DNA of 64,000 bases. Source: Azospirillum canadense (GTDB taxonomy: Bacteria > Pseudomonadota > Alphaproteobacteria > Azospirillales > Azospirillaceae). Location: assembly GCF_025961225.1 (NCBI RefSeq), contig NZ_JAOQNG010000006.1, positions 124,001 through 188,000 on the forward strand, in the 5' to 3' direction. Below are positions 1-9,241 of this stretch, piece by piece; the first letter of the stretch is position 1, and each line of letters opens with the position of its first letter. The notes under the pieces are model-generated. The model saw only the letters and a list, made by a program, of their open reading frames with translations. It was not told the origin of the DNA and ran no database searches. A program made the translations under genes and the position numbers.

Positions 1-904
1 CGAACACCGGGTCGGGAGAGCCCATGGAGCAAGTGCGCACTGGCCCGAGGGAGCTTTGCGCCATAAAGGCAACCACGCCGCTTGAATCCACGCCGCCCGA
101 CAGGAAGGCGCCGATGGGCACATCGGAGACCATGCGCATGCGCGTCGCGTCGGCCAGCCGCTCCGCCAGTTCCACCGCCACGCGGCCCTCGTCTCCCCCG
201 CCAATCCCTCCCTGGCTGGAAAGTGTGACGTCCCAATAAGGCACCGGCTTGGCCGGCGGCTTCCCGCGCCGCAGGGTTAGGTGATGGGCTGGTGGCAACT
301 TGTGGACGCCGGCAAAAATGGATTTGGGGTCGGGAACATAACCGAAGGCAAAGTATTCCTCCACGGCCTCCAGGTCGAGCGCCGGGGTCTCACCCAAGCC
401 CGCCGTCAGCGCTCCCAGTTCGGATGCAAACAGGAACAACCCGTCCCGGCTGTACGTGTAATAGAAGGGTTTTTCACCCAGCCGGTCACGCGCGGCGAAC
501 AGGGTTTGCCGGGTCTCGTCCCAAATGGCAAAGGCGAACATGCCGCGAAAGCGGTGGACACAGTCCTCCTGCCACTCCTCCCAGGCGTGGACAATGACTT
601 CCGTATCGGAACGGGTGGTGAAGCGGTGTCCCCGGCGCACCAGTTCATCGCGCAGGCTGGCGAAATTGTAGAGTTCGCCGTTGTAGACGACGACCACGTC
701 TCCGGTCTCGTTGTAGAGCGGCTGCTTGCCGCCCTCCAGGTCGATGATGGCGAGCCGCCGGTGCCCCAGCCCGATTCCCGGCGCGTGGTGGAACCCCTCA
801 CCGTCCGGTCCCCGGTGCGCGAGACGCCCGTTGATACGGGCGAGCCGGTCCTGATCAATGGCGCGCCGTCCCACAACATCGACGATTCCGCTGATTCCGC
901 ACAT
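1..904 (-). CDS. XrtA-associated asparagine synthetase-like amidotransferase (partial, 3' end outside window)
   Basis: Reading leftward from the ATG at 902-904, the frame stays open for 301 codons to the window edge, so the C-terminal part is missing. The protein begins MCGISG, with the Cys2 nucleophile of class II glutamine amidotransferases. It continues with the glutaminase motifs RGPDG, YNGELYN and RSDTEV. Near residue 280 it enters the synthetase half with the ATP-pyrophosphatase loop SGGVDSS. This is the architecture of glutamine-hydrolysing asparagine synthetase. In exosortase A loci a homologue of this type (the family called amidotransferase 1) is thought to amidate a sugar or protein rather than make asparagine. 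A good ribosome site (AAGGA) precedes the ATG, which lies 3 nt after the exosortase stop, so it is the last visible gene of the minus-strand operon. Family assignment is secure; the actual substrate is unknown. Confidence 0.93.
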   Translation of the reverse strand, partial: MCGISGIVDVVGRRAIDQDRLARINGRLAHRGPDGEGFHHAPGIGLGHRRLAIIDLEGGKQPLYNETGDVVVVYNGELYNFASLRDELVRRGHRFTTRSDTEVIVHAWEEWQEDCVHRFRGMFAFAIWDETRQTLFAARDRLGEKPFYYTYSRDGLFLFASELGALTAGLGETPALDLEAVEEYFAFGYVPDPKSIFAGVHKLPPAHHLTLRRGKPPAKPVPYWDVTLSSQGGIGGGDEGRVAVELAERLADATRMRMVSDVPIGAFLSGGVDSSGVVAFMAQSSLGPVRTCSMGSPDPVF

Positions 905-907
905 GCA

Positions 908-2485
908 TCAGTTCCTTCCCGAAGGCGAGCCGCCGACACGGTGCGCGGCGGCTGGAGGGGGGGCTGGGAGAGCCCCAGCGAACGCCGGCACCAGCGACGG
1001 CAGGCTCGCCGAGAACGCGTCCAGCGTGGCAAGCGCCGCGCCGGACTCATCAGCCTCGGCCGACAGCGCGATCACGGCCGCTTCGCGTGGGCCGCCGCCG
1101 AGCGTCGCGGCGACGCGCAACAGCTTGGCGATCGTCGGGTTGCCGACCAGTCGACCGTCAACCCAGTACCAGGCGAGCACGGCGCGCTGCTGCCCTCGGC
1201 CGGCCAGTCGTTCATAAACAGCCGCCGCGTCCGCGCCCGGTGGTGTGTGCCGGCCAAGGCCAATGCGCGTCCACGGGTCGTTGTCGAAGCGATTTTCGTA
1301 ACGGAGCAGCTTCGCGTCCGGCCGTTCGTGCGTGTAGTAGGCGACGAACATTTCCACCCGCTGCCCGCCCCGCTGAAAGACGGTGAGGCGCCGAGCGTCG
1401 GCGTCGAAGAAACTTGGCCGCCAGTTTGAGGGGCCGGCAGCGCTCTCATGCCAGCCCGCCGGGGCCGGTGGCGCCAGAAGGGCGAAAGGCGTCACAATTG
1501 CCGGCTCGTGCTCAATCACCGAGGCGTAGACCGGGCCGGCGGCGATGGCGAGCGTCGGGGCGAGCGCCACGCTCCACCGCGAACGGATCCGGGCGCCCGG
1601 CTCTGTGACCGTCGGCGCGCGGACCTCCATGGCGGCGGGGGCATCGGCGAAGCGGTTGCCGACGGCCAGCAGCAGCAGCATAATGACGACGAAGAACCCC
1701 CAGCCGTAGACGATGTGGTCCGCCTCGATGGCGGCGCGGTCATCGGTCAGCTGGCCGATTAGGATGATTCCGAAAGCGCGCAGGCCGTTGGCGACAAGCG
1801 GCACCGCCACACTCAGGGCCATGAAGACCGCGCTTTTCCACCAGCGGCGGAAGGACAAGTGGGCGAACAGCGCCGCCATCACCACGTTGGCGATCATGAA
1901 GCGTAGGCCCGCGCAAGCCTCCGCCACGTGGAAGCGACCGTTTGGCAGGTCGATCATCACCCCATCGAGGAACACCGGAATCTGGAGCAGCCGCAGCAGG
2001 GCCACCGCGAAGCGCGCCGTAAAGTCCTGCAGGGAGGGCACCAGGAAATCCCCGAAGGGCACCATGGCGAACAGAAACAGCAGCGGAAAGGCGAGGTGGC
2101 GCGCCACGCGGAATCCCAGCGCGGCCACCGTTGCGGCGATCAGCATGCCAACGAAGCAAAGCTGCATCGCCAGCTTCGCCTCGGACACGGAGCCGAGGAG
2201 CCAACCGGCCGAGCCGAGCGCCAGCGGGACGAGAGCCCAGGACTCCCGCTCCGGACGCAATGCCGCGAGCGCGCCCCGCCGCCGCCAAACGAGCGCCAGA
2301 GAGATCGGCAGGATCACAAAGCCATGGTTGAAAGCGGCGGTGTCGAGCCACGTTCGGGCCATATCCAGAACGGTGCCGCGGAACAGCGCGACACACAGCC
2401 CCACGTAGAGCGCCAGCCAGCCAAGCGCCTGTGGCCAGCCGCGCTCAACGGCGCGGGCATCAAGCTCCAAACTGGCCTGACTCAT
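908..2485 (-). CDS. xrtA: Exosortase A fused to a C-terminal EpsI domain
   Basis: This 525-residue inner-membrane protein has many hydrophobic segments over residues 20-275. The exosortase catalytic triad is visible: Cys191 in EACAGLR, Arg236 in NGLRAF and His257 in ADHIVYGW. Exosortase A cleaves the PEP-CTERM tail of exported proteins, by analogy with archaeosortase and sortase transpeptidation. Residues about 305-510 form a periplasmic EpsI-type (DUF3485) domain (GWHESA, YYTHERPDAKLL), which is often fused to or adjacent to XrtA. Its ATG overlaps the stop of the upstream glycosyltransferase (ATGA), and the amidotransferase gene follows by 3 nt, so translation is probably coupled. Two PEP-CTERM proteins that it could process are encoded at about 46.3 and 63.1 kb. 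Confidence 0.96.
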   Translation of the reverse strand: MSQASLELDARAVERGWPQALGWLALYVGLCVALFRGTVLDMARTWLDTAAFNHGFVILPISLALVWRRRGALAALRPERESWALVPLALGSAGWLLGSVSEAKLAMQLCFVGMLIAATVAALGFRVARHLAFPLLFLFAMVPFGDFLVPSLQDFTARFAVALLRLLQIPVFLDGVMIDLPNGRFHVAEACAGLRFMIANVVMAALFAHLSFRRWWKSAVFMALSVAVPLVANGLRAFGIILIGQLTDDRAAIEADHIVYGWGFFVVIMLLLLAVGNRFADAPAAMEVRAPTVTEPGARIRSRWSVALAPTLAIAAGPVYASVIEHEPAIVTPFALLAPPAPAGWHESAAGPSNWRPSFFDADARRLTVFQRGGQRVEMFVAYYTHERPDAKLLRYENRFDNDPWTRIGLGRHTPPGADAAAVYERLAGRGQQRAVLAWYWVDGRLVGNPTIAKLLRVAATLGGGPREAAVIALSAEADESGAALATLDAFSASLPSLVPAFAGALPAPPPAAAHRVGGSPSGRN

Positions 2486-3756
2486 GCGATTCTCCCCGAC
2501 TCCAGGCCCGCCTCGAGCGCTTCGGCGCGGGCCGCCGGGGCGCGTTCCAGGCCAAGCAGCCGGTCCAGCGTCGTCAAGTTGCCAGCCCAGGTGTAGCCCG
2601 CCTCCACACAGGCCCGGGCCCGGCGGCCCAGCGCCTCGCGCAGCGCCGCGTCCTCCATCACTCTGCTCAGCGTGCCCAGGAACTCATCCTCCGTCTCAGC
2701 CAGCAGCAGATCGTGACCGGGCTGGGCGTCCAGCCCCTCGAAGGCGGCCGGGTGTGAAACGACGGGCATGCCCATAGCCATGGCCTCCAGCACTTTGTTC
2801 TGGATGCCCCGGGCGATGCGTAGCGGCGCTACGGCCACGGTGGCGTGAGCCAGATAGGGGCGCACGTCCGGCACGCGGCCGGTGACCGTCACGCCCGGAG
2901 CGCCGCCCAACGCGCGCACCCGCGGCGTCGGGTTGCTGCCGACGATGCAGAAGCGAGCTGAGGGGTGGCGGGCGCGAAAGGCGGGCCAGACACGATCAAC
3001 GAACCAAGACACGCCGTCGATGTTGGGCCAGTAATCCATGGCGCCCACGAAGACGACCACCGGCCCCCCGGGCTCGTAGGGTGAGGCGGACGCGCCATCG
3101 TTCAGGGTGTTGGGCTGGAAGTGCTCAAGATCAACGCCGTTCGGCACCGCAAAGACCTTGTGCGCCGCCTCCGGTGCCATCCGCCGGAACAGCGCGGCCT
3201 CAGCGTTCGAGACGAAGAGGCTGGCGTCTGCGGCGGCGGCGGCGGCGCGCTCGGCTTGCGCCAGACGCACACCCTCGCGCCTGTAAACCCACGATTTTGG
3301 CCAGCGGCCGGTGCGGCCATACTCCGCCCATTTGATCGAGTCCACGTCCACGAAGTCGAACACCCGCGTGCCGGAGAAACTCGTGTCCAGGGCATAGGGG
3401 AACATCTGCGAGGAAAAAGCGAAAACCGCGTCGATGGGCCGGTCGCGCAGCGTCTTCCGCACCCACTCCGCCATGGTGCGGTGCTGGAAGTAACGCACCG
3501 ACAGGGCCTCGCCCGTCGCGAACCCGGCCAGGCTGCTCAGCAATGCCCTGCGCCGGTCAAGCGGCACCACGTGACAGCCGGCGCAGAGGCGCTCCAGCAC
3601 CGGGATGTATTGGCGGTCGTTCGGATCGTCGACGAAGCAGCCCACGTGCACCGGCACCCGTTCGGCCACATGCTTCAAAACGTGCCAGGAGCGGATCTTG
3701 TCGCCCTTGTGAGGGGGGTAGGGGATGCGGTGCGCCAGGAACAGAATCTCTCTCAT
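2482..3756 (-). CDS. GT4 glycosyltransferase, XrtA/PEP-CTERM locus type (stp1 family)
   Basis: The 424-residue product begins MREILFLAHRIPYPPHKGDK, the hallmark start of the exosortase A-associated sugar transferase family (TIGR03087 type). It has a GT-B fold: an N-terminal acceptor half, then a donor half with VFVGAMDYWPN, the region IARGIQNKVLEAMAMGMPVV (an E-x7-E-like donor site) and GHDLLLAETEDEF. It should act in the cytoplasm or at the inner membrane, adding a sugar to the lipid-linked EPS repeat. The start at 3756 is preferred because GAGG lies 6 nt upstream. An in-frame ATG at 3768 overlaps the FemAB stop and is the alternative. The 3' end overlaps the exosortase start. Donor and acceptor sugars cannot be read from sequence. 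Confidence 0.93.
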   Translation of the reverse strand: MREILFLAHRIPYPPHKGDKIRSWHVLKHVAERVPVHVGCFVDDPNDRQYIPVLERLCAGCHVVPLDRRRALLSSLAGFATGEALSVRYFQHRTMAEWVRKTLRDRPIDAVFAFSSQMFPYALDTSFSGTRVFDFVDVDSIKWAEYGRTGRWPKSWVYRREGVRLAQAERAAAAAADASLFVSNAEAALFRRMAPEAAHKVFAVPNGVDLEHFQPNTLNDGASASPYEPGGPVVVFVGAMDYWPNIDGVSWFVDRVWPAFRARHPSARFCIVGSNPTPRVRALGGAPGVTVTGRVPDVRPYLAHATVAVAPLRIARGIQNKVLEAMAMGMPVVSHPAAFEGLDAQPGHDLLLAETEDEFLGTLSRVMEDAALREALGRRARACVEAGYTWAGNLTTLDRLLGLERAPAARAEALEAGLESGRIA

Positions 3757-3764
3757 GGCCGGCC

Positions 3765-4805
3765 TCATCCCAACTGGCGGGCGATGTGCGGGCCGAGCGC
3801 GGTGGCAAACGACAGCGGCAACCGCTTCCAAGCCTCCACCATCAGCCGGTACTTCGGGTTGAGCGGGTTGACGTTCGGCAGGTCGCGACGGCGCACCAGA
3901 TGGTACTGGTAATGCAACGCCTCCGGCTCGAAGCCCCAGTAGGTTTTGTAGTCGAAGGCGCCGGTGCCGCGTTTGCTGCGGCCGAAATCGAAGACCGTGC
4001 AGCCGCGCTCCGCCGCCCGGCACATCAGCGTCCAGTACATGTGGTCGTAGGCGTGCAAGCCGCGCGCGGCGGGCAGCGCGCCGCCATAATAGGGCAGCAC
4101 CTCGCCCCGGAAAAAGAAGCTGACCAGCGCCGCCACCGGCCCCGTAGGACCATGCACGGCGGAAATCTCCACCGCGGGGCCGAACTCGCGCTGAAGCCGC
4201 GCGAAGAAGTGGCGGGGGAACACCGGTGTGCCCAGAGTGTGGACGCTGTGCGCGTAAATCCGGTGGAAGGTCGCCACGTCGGCGGCGGTGTCCACCGTCA
4301 GGCCATTGCCGAGGCTCTTGCGCACGTCGGCGCGCTTCTTGCGCGGAATAGCCTTCAAGTTGCTCGCCTCGTCGGCGGTGATCGGCCGGCGGAAGGTGGC
4401 GTAGAGGTCGGTCTTGGCGGTCCAACCGAGGTTGTCCCGCGGCGTGCGATGGCGCAGCTCCACATGGCCCACGCCGAGTTCAGCGCCCAGCCGCTTCGCC
4501 CGTTCGGCCAGCTCCCAGGCCACCTCGGTGTCGTCGGCGGCGATGCCGCCGTAGGCGAAAAAGGCCGTGGAGATCAAACCGTTTCCAAACAAAGGGCTTC
4601 TGACGTGGACAAGCGGGAGCACGCCCACCACCTCACCGCCACGCCACGCCATCAAATAATGCGGGCGGTGACCGTAGGCCGCATGGATGACGCGGCGCCA
4701 GCTGGCACGGTGGAAGAAGGTCGCCTCCGGACTGCGGTCGACGAAGGCGTCCCACGCCCCCTCACCGCTCTCGTCCAGAAGCCGAATGTTGATCACTCCT
4801 GACAT
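3765..4805 (-). CDS. FemAB-like acyl/aminoacyl transferase, XrtA system-associated
   Basis: A 346-residue protein of the GNAT-fold FemAB/BioF2 superfamily. It matches the exosortase A-associated subfamily (TIGR03019 type) in length and in features such as FFHRASWRRVI near the N-terminus, the basic KKRADVRKSL stretch, and FDFGRSKRGTGAFDYKTYWGFEP near the C-terminus (given here as motif positions about 285-307). FemAB proteins transfer amino acids to peptidoglycan; members in EPS loci probably transfer an acyl or amino-acid group to the polymer or its anchor, but that is inferred. The ATG at 4805 has a GAGGGG site just upstream. A GTG at 4817 overlapping the deacetylase stop is a less likely start. 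It is tightly packed in the minus-strand operon. Confidence 0.91.
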   Translation of the reverse strand: MSGVINIRLLDESGEGAWDAFVDRSPEATFFHRASWRRVIHAAYGHRPHYLMAWRGGEVVGVLPLVHVRSPLFGNGLISTAFFAYGGIAADDTEVAWELAERAKRLGAELGVGHVELRHRTPRDNLGWTAKTDLYATFRRPITADEASNLKAIPRKKRADVRKSLGNGLTVDTAADVATFHRIYAHSVHTLGTPVFPRHFFARLQREFGPAVEISAVHGPTGPVAALVSFFFRGEVLPYYGGALPAARGLHAYDHMYWTLMCRAAERGCTVFDFGRSKRGTGAFDYKTYWGFEPEALHYQYHLVRRRDLPNVNPLNPKYRLMVEAWKRLPLSFATALGPHIARQLG

Positions 4806-4813
4806 GGCGCCCC

Positions 4814-5725
4814 TCACGGTTTGACCGGGTGGACCTCATCAATCCGCCGCCAGACGAAATCGTCCAGCAGACGGCGTAGCTTGGCCTCCATGACGCCCAC
4901 GTTGACGTAATGGCGAAAACGCGAGCGCCGCGATGGCACGGGCAAGCGCGGCTGGCCAGGGTCCATCTCCCAGGGATGGAAGTAAAAGACGACGGGCTTG
5001 CCCTCACGCCGGTTCACGGCGCCGATGGCGCGGCATGACAGCGCGTAGGGCAGCAGTCGAAAATAGCCGCCGCCGCCGCATGGCCACCGCTGGCCAAACA
5101 GGTCGACCGTGCCCACCGGGATTTCGCGGAAGCCCTCGATCGGATCGAAGGGAAAGCGTGGCGCGTCCGGCACGCCATAATGGTCATGCCGGATCGGGTT
5201 TATGGATGAGCTGTACCGGTAGCCAGCCTCGGTCAGTTCCTGGAAGGCCCACCAGGTGTCACGGTCAATCGAAAAGCTGGGCGCGCGATAGCCCAGCACG
5301 GGCACGCCCCCCAGGTCTTCCAACAGTTTGCGGGTATCGGCCACGTCCCGGCGGAAGGCCTGCGGCGATTGTTCGGTCACGCGGTAATGCAGCGCCCCAT
5401 GGCTGGCCAGCTCGTGCCCACCGGCGACGATCGCGCGCACCAGATCGGGGTGACGGGCGGCCACGCAGCCCAGAACAAAGAAGGTTGCCCGCGCTTCGGT
5501 CTCGGCCAGCATGTCAAGGACACGCCGCGTCATTCCATCGACGCGCGCGGGAAACGCGTCCCACCGCGCCCGGGGGGCAACGGGGCCGAGAAGGGAGGCG
5601 TGATAATAATCTTCCACATCCACCGACAGCGCGTTCGCGACCACAGCCACCCGGCTGTCCACCATGAACCGAATGGTCGTGGAAGCGTCGGTTATGGGAT
5701 GGTCGATCGGCGGGGCATCAGTCAT
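4814..5725 (-). CDS. Polysaccharide deacetylase, XrtA system-associated (NodB homology + DUF3473)
   Basis: A 303-residue NodB-type deacetylase of the PEP-CTERM locus subfamily (TIGR03006 type). Metal-ligand and catalytic motifs are present: DVEDYYH at residues 36-42 (Asp36/Asp39) and SHGALHY with His109 and His113. They are followed by GYRAPSFSID and the C-terminal HPWEMDP motif typical of this family. It is predicted to remove N-acetyl groups from amino sugars of the EPS or a precursor. The start at 5725 is supported by a strong GGGAGG site 6-7 nt upstream; the coding region overlaps the end of the ATPase gene by 8 nt. There is no obvious signal peptide, so it may act in the cytoplasm or on lipid-linked sugars. 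Confidence 0.93.
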   Translation of the reverse strand: MTDAPPIDHPITDASTTIRFMVDSRVAVVANALSVDVEDYYHASLLGPVAPRARWDAFPARVDGMTRRVLDMLAETEARATFFVLGCVAARHPDLVRAIVAGGHELASHGALHYRVTEQSPQAFRRDVADTRKLLEDLGGVPVLGYRAPSFSIDRDTWWAFQELTEAGYRYSSSINPIRHDHYGVPDAPRFPFDPIEGFREIPVGTVDLFGQRWPCGGGGYFRLLPYALSCRAIGAVNRREGKPVVFYFHPWEMDPGQPRLPVPSRRSRFRHYVNVGVMEAKLRRLLDDFVWRRIDEVHPVKP

Positions 5726-6770
5726 GGACCACCTCCCGATCCGGAACGGTCTCCGGCGCGTCGGCGGGAACCGGCGGAACGGAGGGGAGAACGCCCAGCG
5801 TCGCCTCCAGCAGGCTGCGCAGCACGCGCTCCTGCTGCACGACGCGCTTCTCCAGGAGGGTGAGGCGGGCCGCGTCGGGGGCCACACCGTGGCCCGTGGG
5901 CGCGGTGACGGACGGTGCGGCCTGGGGGGCGGCGAGGGCCTCGTTGCGAGGGGGGCCGGTCAGCTCACCGCGCATGTCCTCAATGACTTGCTGGACGGCT
6001 TGGGCATCCAGCTCGTGCAGCCCTTCGAGAGCACCGAACAGCAGCAGCCGGTTGCACAGAAGATTGATCAGGCGCGGCACGCCTCCGGTTTCCTGGTGAA
6101 TGAGAGGGTAAGCCTCATCCGCGATGGCCGGATCGTTGCGCCAGCCGACCAGAGCCAACCGGTGCTCAATGTATTGCCGCGTCTCCGCCGCCGACATCGG
6201 CTCCAAATGGTAGGACGCGATCACCCGCTGGCGGAGCTGCTCCAACTCCGGAGCGTTCATGATGTCGACAAACTGCGGCTGTCCCAGCAGGAAGCACTGG
6301 AACAGCGCCTGCCCCCCAACGGTGAAATTGGACAGCATGCGCAGCTCCTCCAGCGTGCGCAGTGGCAGGTTCTGCGCCTCGTCCACCATCATCAAGACAC
6401 GCCGCTGCGCGCGGTGCTGCTGGCGCAAAAAGTCCTGCAGCGCGCCAATGGCGCTCGCTTTGTCGGAACCGGCGGGCTGGATCCGGAAGGCCGCGAGGAT
6501 CAAGCGAATGGCGTCGTCGGCGTCGATCTGGGTGGTGACGATCTGGGCGGCGACAAAGCGGGAGGTGTCGAGCTGTGAGGCAAGCTGCCCCATCAACGTC
6601 GACTTTCCCGCGCCCACTGGGCCGGTGATGACGATGAACCCTTCCCCCTGCTCGAGGCCGAAATTCAGGTATGCAATCGCCTTGTTGTGGCTTCGGCTCT
6701 TGAAGAAGAAGCGATGATCGGGGCTCAATCGAAAGGCATTACCTTTCAGGCCGTAGAAGTCTTCGTACAT
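5718..6770 (-). CDS. XrtA system-associated AAA ATPase
   Basis: A 350-residue ATPase beginning MYEDFYGLKGNAF, the signature of the general secretion/ExeA-like family found in exosortase A loci (TIGR03015 type). The Walker A motif is GPVGAGKST (residues 50-58) and Walker B is VLMMVDEAQNL with Asp130/Glu131. Residues about 300-350 are low-complexity and proline/alanine-rich with a short coiled region. ExeA-like ATPases energise assembly of envelope complexes; here a role in EPS secretion or PEP-CTERM export is inferred from context. Its ATG directly follows the TAG stop of the outer-membrane barrel gene without a gap, so the two are almost certainly co-translated. Confidence 0.94.
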   Translation of the reverse strand: MYEDFYGLKGNAFRLSPDHRFFFKSRSHNKAIAYLNFGLEQGEGFIVITGPVGAGKSTLMGQLASQLDTSRFVAAQIVTTQIDADDAIRLILAAFRIQPAGSDKASAIGALQDFLRQQHRAQRRVLMMVDEAQNLPLRTLEELRMLSNFTVGGQALFQCFLLGQPQFVDIMNAPELEQLRQRVIASYHLEPMSAAETRQYIEHRLALVGWRNDPAIADEAYPLIHQETGGVPRLINLLCNRLLLFGALEGLHELDAQAVQQVIEDMRGELTGPPRNEALAAPQAAPSVTAPTGHGVAPDAARLTLLEKRVVQQERVLRSLLEATLGVLPSVPPVPADAPETVPDREVVHD

Positions 6771-8219
6771 CTAGAACCTCGCCATAAGGCCAAAAAGGAT
6801 GGTGTTTTCCGTGTAGCGCTGCTCAGGACGAGAGGAAAAACGCTGCGACCGGGACAGCGAGACACTGCCGGTGACGTCACGGAAGACGGTGTAAACGAGG
6901 CTGGCTGTGCCGATGGCCGTGTCCGAGTCCCCTTCCGGGCCAGCCGTCGCGACATGCCGGTACTGCGCCTGTGCGCTGAGCGCCAGGCGCTCGGACAGCC
7001 GGTGCCGCCACTGCGCGCCGCTCGTCACGATGGTTTCATCGGGACCGACGTCGTAGTCGCGCGTCTCACGCGTGAACCACAGGTCAACGTCGTCCACCGT
7101 GTAACGCCCCTTCAGGTCGAAGCGCAACGTGCCGACCACGGAGGCAGAACGCGGAATGCCGAGATTGCGCGTGTCGGAGACAACGAGCCCGCCGGTCTGC
7201 GGGTCCAGCGTGATGCGGTTGGCCGGTCGGCCCAGCCGCGTCTGCGGTGTCTCCAGCGTCTCCGCGTAGTTCACGCCCGCCGTCCAGCGGCTGGTAACGA
7301 GGTAGGACAGGTGGCCATTGTAGGTCGGCCCCCCGTAGCGTTGGCCCGCGGTGAGTTCCAGCTCAAGCCGAGGGCTCGGCCGGTATCGGAAGCCGCCGAG
7401 GCCGATCAGACCGTTGCGGGTGTAGCTCAGCCCCGGGCTGGCGATCCGCTCCCAGCCGGCGGACCCGATCAGGAAGACCTGCCGCGTCACCGCGTACTCG
7501 CCCGACAGCAGCGCCGTTTCGCGGTCCAGGTTGTCCTCACTCGGTGAGGCGCGGGTGGCGCTGTATTCCAGGGTGCCGGTGAGCCGCAGCCGCGGCAACG
7601 CCCGGCCACTTGTGGTCCGCCAGGACAACGCATTCGTCATGGAATTGCCGACATCGCGCGCATCCACCAGCGTATCCTCGTGGGTGTAGCGCAGCTCGGT
7701 GTCGGCGTAGGGGCCGATGTGTCCGGTGAGAAAGGGCGAAACGGCGACGGTGGTGACGCTGGTCTGGTTGCCCCGGCCGACCGTCGGCGACGAGCCGATG
7801 CGGCCCCGCGCATCGATCAACTCGCGTTGGCTAAGCAGCCGCCCATCGACGTACAAGCGTCCCTCGACCAACTCGACCCGACCGGTGCCGGTCACGTCTG
7901 GACGCAAGCTCACGTCGGTGCCGTTCCCGACCGTGGTGTCGAGGTTCAGCCGACCATCGAGGGCATAGTTGGTGTGCCGGTTGGTCTCGCGCAGCGACAG
8001 GCCACCGAACTCCGTAAACACCACCGCGCTCTCGCGGCGGTCGCGCGGCGCCAGGTCAATGTTGTCGGTCAGGGTGACCTCGGCACCGGCGTAGGGCGTC
8101 AGGTGCGGCTTCGCCAAAGCCGGGGCCGCAAGCCCGCCCACGGCGAGGCCGGCGCCGAGCGCCAGCCAGTGCGGCGGTCGGCATACGGATGGCCGGGGCA
8201 CAGAACGCCGCCGTATCAT
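6771..8219 (-). CDS. PEP-CTERM/XrtA-associated outer-membrane beta-barrel protein
   Basis: The 482-residue product has an N-terminal signal peptide (hydrophobic LALGAGLAVGGLAAPALA, cleavage after ALA near residue 35). After it come repeated amphipathic strands rich in Tyr, Arg and Thr, and a terminal aromatic residue (LMARF) as in outer-membrane barrels. YAGAEVTLTDNIDLAP after the signal matches the family TIGR03016 of exosortase A loci. It probably forms part of the outer-membrane route for the polymer. The start at 8219 (MIRRRSVPRP) is chosen for the signal peptide; the upstream ribosome site is weak. A 95-nt gap separates it from the upstream kinase gene. Confidence 0.88.
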   Translation of the reverse strand: MIRRRSVPRPSVCRPPHWLALGAGLAVGGLAAPALAKPHLTPYAGAEVTLTDNIDLAPRDRRESAVVFTEFGGLSLRETNRHTNYALDGRLNLDTTVGNGTDVSLRPDVTGTGRVELVEGRLYVDGRLLSQRELIDARGRIGSSPTVGRGNQTSVTTVAVSPFLTGHIGPYADTELRYTHEDTLVDARDVGNSMTNALSWRTTSGRALPRLRLTGTLEYSATRASPSEDNLDRETALLSGEYAVTRQVFLIGSAGWERIASPGLSYTRNGLIGLGGFRYRPSPRLELELTAGQRYGGPTYNGHLSYLVTSRWTAGVNYAETLETPQTRLGRPANRITLDPQTGGLVVSDTRNLGIPRSASVVGTLRFDLKGRYTVDDVDLWFTRETRDYDVGPDETIVTSGAQWRHRLSERLALSAQAQYRHVATAGPEGDSDTAIGTASLVYTVFRDVTGSVSLSRSQRFSSRPEQRYTENTILFGLMARF

Positions 8220-8314
8220 GCAGAGACTCGCATCTTGGCCGCCGGCCAGCAGCGCCGCGGAGAACACCGCCTGGGGACAGTCGCGTGATCCATGGAGTCC
8301 TCGCTGCGATGCGG

Positions 8315-9211
8315 TTAATAGTTCAGGTCGGCCGGGGACAGATGCGGTGGCTGGCGGTTCAGGACGAGGCTGATGCGCTCGTCCATTTCCAGGCGGTCGA
8401 GCGCGGCCCCGATGGCCGAGCGCGAGGTCCGCCCGGCCGCGACCACCATCAGCACCCGCCCGGCCTGATGCGCGAGCGCCAGCGATTCGGACGTGGTCAA
8501 CACGGGTGGTGCGTCGATGATGACCAGCCCGTCGCCAACCATGGACGCGGCCCGGATGAGCAGAGAGGCCATTCGTTCCCCGCTGAAGATGTCGGCGGCG
8601 GAGTTTTGCGCCGTTCCCGCCGGCAGCACGAACAGAGCCTGCTCGTAGCAATCCAGCAGGGAGTCCAGAGGATCGCGTCGCCCCTCGTGGCGGAGGGCAT
8701 CGGTCAGGCCGGGCCGGTCGGCGACGCCGAGCAGGGTCGACAGCGACCGCCGGATCGGGTCACCGTCGATCAGGACCACCTTGCGCCGCTCTCCCATAGC
8801 AATGCTCAAGGCGAGATTGACGGAGGTGAAGGTTTTGCCTTCGTTGCTGCGTGCGCTGGTCACCACGATCGTGTTGTTGGGCCGCTCCACGGACGCTTCT
8901 TCGGCGGTGGCGCCGACATCTCGGAACAGCCGACGTTTGATCAGGCGCAGCTCCTCGGCGAGGCGCGATTTGAGGCCTTCCGGATAGGCAACGCCGGCGC
9001 GTTTCAGCGCCGTGAAATCAAGGGGGAAGCTTGGAACCCGTCGGCCACTTCCCGCGCTTTCCCGCGCAAAGGGCTCCCCGACGGCCGGGGCGTCGGCCGG
9101 CTCGGGCGCGGGGCTTTGATCGAGGGCCGCGCCTGCGGAAGGCGCCCGACGCCGCTCATCGCGACCGGCGGTGGGGCGCAATCCTTGCGTGGCTCTGACG
9201 ATGATGGACAT
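8315..9211 (-). CDS. XrtA-associated tyrosine autokinase (BY-kinase)
   Basis: A 298-residue cytoplasmic P-loop kinase related to CpsD/EpsB and the exosortase A-associated subfamily (TIGR03018 type). Walker A is SARSNEGKT (residues 119-127), Walker A' is VVLIDGDPIR (145-154) and Walker B is GLVIIDAPPV (about 226-235). The N-terminal 60 residues are Ala/Pro/Arg-rich and probably disordered. BY-kinases control chain length by cycling phosphorylation with a membrane activator; the activator here is the adjacent chain-length protein. The C-terminus carries only a single terminal tyrosine (LNY), unlike the Tyr clusters of classical BY-kinases. Confidence 0.92.
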   Translation of the reverse strand: MSIIVRATQGLRPTAGRDERRRAPSAGAALDQSPAPEPADAPAVGEPFARESAGSGRRVPSFPLDFTALKRAGVAYPEGLKSRLAEELRLIKRRLFRDVGATAEEASVERPNNTIVVTSARSNEGKTFTSVNLALSIAMGERRKVVLIDGDPIRRSLSTLLGVADRPGLTDALRHEGRRDPLDSLLDCYEQALFVLPAGTAQNSAADIFSGERMASLLIRAASMVGDGLVIIDAPPVLTTSESLALAHQAGRVLMVVAAGRTSRSAIGAALDRLEMDERISLVLNRQPPHLSPADLNY

Positions 9212-9241
9212 GGGCGTTGATCCGTCCTTCGGCGGGGCGGT

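Noticed and set aside
281..1429. 382-codon plus-strand open frame opposite the amidotransferase and exosortase genes
   Set aside because: It is antisense to two strongly supported genes, is Arg/Val-rich without motifs, and results from the high GC content of the minus-strand codons.
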